From the NCBI GenBank assembly GCA_041287635.1, contig JBGGNG010000168.1:1-5439 (forward strand): DNA of 5,439 nt, in the 5' to 3' direction. The translations under genes and the position numbers were made by a program. Source of the DNA: JAOUEA01 sp041287635. Lineage in GTDB: Bacteria > Actinomycetota > UBA4738 > HRBIN12. Below are positions 4,918-5,439 of the stretch, in pieces (the stretch's first letter is position 1; every line of letters starts with the position of its first letter). The notes under the pieces were generated by a model. The model made no database searches. It worked only from the letters and a program-made list of their open reading frames with translations, and had not been told where the DNA came from.

Positions 4918-5247
4918 TCATTTGATGACGCAGAACAGATTGCCCTCAGTGTCGGCAAGGACGACGAAGTCTGCGTCTTCGGGATAGACCCAGTCCACCT
5001 TCGTCGCGCCGAGCCCAACGAGCCGGTCCACCTCCGTCTCCAAGTCGGAGAACTCCCGATCGACCCACAGGTCGAGATGAGTCCGGTCCTCTTCGTCCAG
5101 GTGAAGTCGAAGTCCTTCACCTTTCGGTGGAACGAGAAAGTCTGGCTGGTCCTGTTGGCGGACGTATCCGAGGGCCCGTCGCCAGAACTCCGCTGCCCGG
5201 CCCGTATCCGAAACGTGAAGTACCAATGCCGCAGGGAAGACAGCCAT
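4918..5247 (-). CDS. VOC superfamily (glyoxalase-like) protein
   Basis: This 109-aa protein is a single vicinal-oxygen-chelate domain of the glyoxalase/bleomycin-resistance/dioxygenase superfamily, closest in style to the Glyoxalase_6 type. The first beta-alpha module is AALVLHVSDTGRAAEFWRRA (residues 6-25) with LGY next. The second runs THLDLWVDREF, LETEVDRLVGLGATKVDW, then the hallmark DADFVVLADTEGNLFCV (91-107). Candidate metal ligands by family position are His11, His58 and Glu101, which is inference. The length is normal for a one-domain member. ATG 5247 is preceded by GAGGAG (5258-5253 on the minus strand) 5 bases away. The substrate is not predictable; members include metal-dependent isomerases, resistance proteins that bind drugs, and enzymes of unknown role. 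The upstream minus-strand gene ends 71 bases away, so co-transcription is possible. Confidence 0.87.
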   Translation of the reverse strand: MAVFPAALVLHVSDTGRAAEFWRRALGYVRQQDQPDFLVPPKGEGLRLHLDEEDRTHLDLWVDREFSDLETEVDRLVGLGATKVDWVYPEDADFVVLADTEGNLFCVIK

Positions 5248-5288
5248 GACATCTCCTCAGCCCTCGACAGTCATGGCGAACGGGTCAT

Positions 5289-5304
5289 CGAGCCATCCGG
5301 CTCG
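5289..5304. other. CGAGCC/GGCTCG hairpin between two minus-strand genes
   Basis: A 6-bp perfect stem with a 4-base ATCC loop lies in the 71-base gap between the partial gene and the VOC gene. On the minus strand it follows the TAA of the partial gene by about 15 bases, but no T-run follows, so it is at most a weak terminator or attenuator. GAACG (5278-5282) and CGTTC (5303-5307) could form a competing pair. Confidence 0.35.
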
Positions 5305-5318
5305 TTCACCATGGTCGA

Positions 5319-5439
5319 TTAGGTCGCCATCTCGGCGTTCGGGATGCGGTAGATCCCGGTGTAGCTCCCGGTCTTGCACCTGACCCGGTCGAAGTAGAAC
5401 GTCGTCGAGCCGCCCGGGCCGTCGAGGGCGAACGAGTTG
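5319..5439 (-). CDS. C-terminal end of an unidentified protein (partial)
   Basis: An open minus-strand frame enters from the right edge and ends with TAA at 5321-5319, giving the last 39 residues. It begins NSFALDGPGGSTTFYFDRV and ends with RCKTGSYTGIYRIPNAEMAT. It is rich in Gly, Ser, Thr, Tyr and Phe with strand-like alternation, suggesting a beta-structured domain, perhaps a secreted or surface protein (inference). The start and most of the protein are outside the window and I do not recognise the family. Codon use is high-GC and protein-like, and the stop is followed by a hairpin, so a real gene end is likely. Confidence 0.55.
   Translation of the reverse strand, partial: NSFALDGPGGSTTFYFDRVRCKTGSYTGIYRIPNAEMAT

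Noticed and set aside
4870..5322. A 150-codon plus-strand open frame opposite the VOC gene.
   Set aside because: The minus-strand frame has clear VOC family motifs and a ribosome site; the plus frame has neither.

Overview
The window is uniformly G+C-rich on both strands. GAG, CTC, GCG and GTC codons dominate, and Shine-Dalgarno sequences are strong. The small mobile-looking enzymes present (DUF899, SDR, RibD-C/DHFR-like, VOC, GNAT, peptidase S51) are typical of a high-GC actinobacterium, possibly a soil member of Thermoleophilia or a relative. The lineage is an inference from composition and gene style; no marker gene is present.

Layout. Positions 72-1644 hold a two-gene plus-strand operon: a DUF899 thioredoxin-like protein, then, 16 bases later, a short-chain dehydrogenase/reductase (SDR). 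Both keep the family fold signature but lack a key residue: the second Cys of the DUF899 motif, and the Lys and Ser of the SDR active site. A 66-aa four-cysteine protein lies convergently at 1641-1841 on the minus strand. It shares a CTAG with the SDR stop and has a perfect AAGGAGGT ribosome-binding site. Positions about 2038-2538 (minus) carry a decayed peptidase S51 (dipeptidase E-like) gene, readable in three frames and missing its nucleophile region. Divergent from it, 2564-3154 encodes a RibD-C/DHFR-like reductase.

Positions 3155-3983 are the accessory-looking part. They contain a small hairpin, a possible 27-aa ORF, the 3' half of a tRNA-Glu(CUC) gene (minus strand) without a recognisable 5' half, a 10-bp tandem repeat, a frame-broken ORF of unknown function, and a 91-nt nested inverted repeat. 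This resembles an old tRNA-targeted integration end, but no integrase is visible. A GNAT acetyltransferase follows (3984-4478), possibly leaderless, with a good intrinsic terminator. Next come a 68-aa hypothetical protein (4607-4813), a minus-strand VOC/glyoxalase-like protein (4918-5247), and the C-terminal end of a further minus-strand gene running off the right edge.

Most genes look like independent housekeeping or stress-type transcription units. The only clear operon is DUF899-SDR. I see no defence system, CRISPR array, transposase or recombinase gene. The most noteworthy items are the tRNA remnant and the nested inverted repeat between 3263 and 3828.
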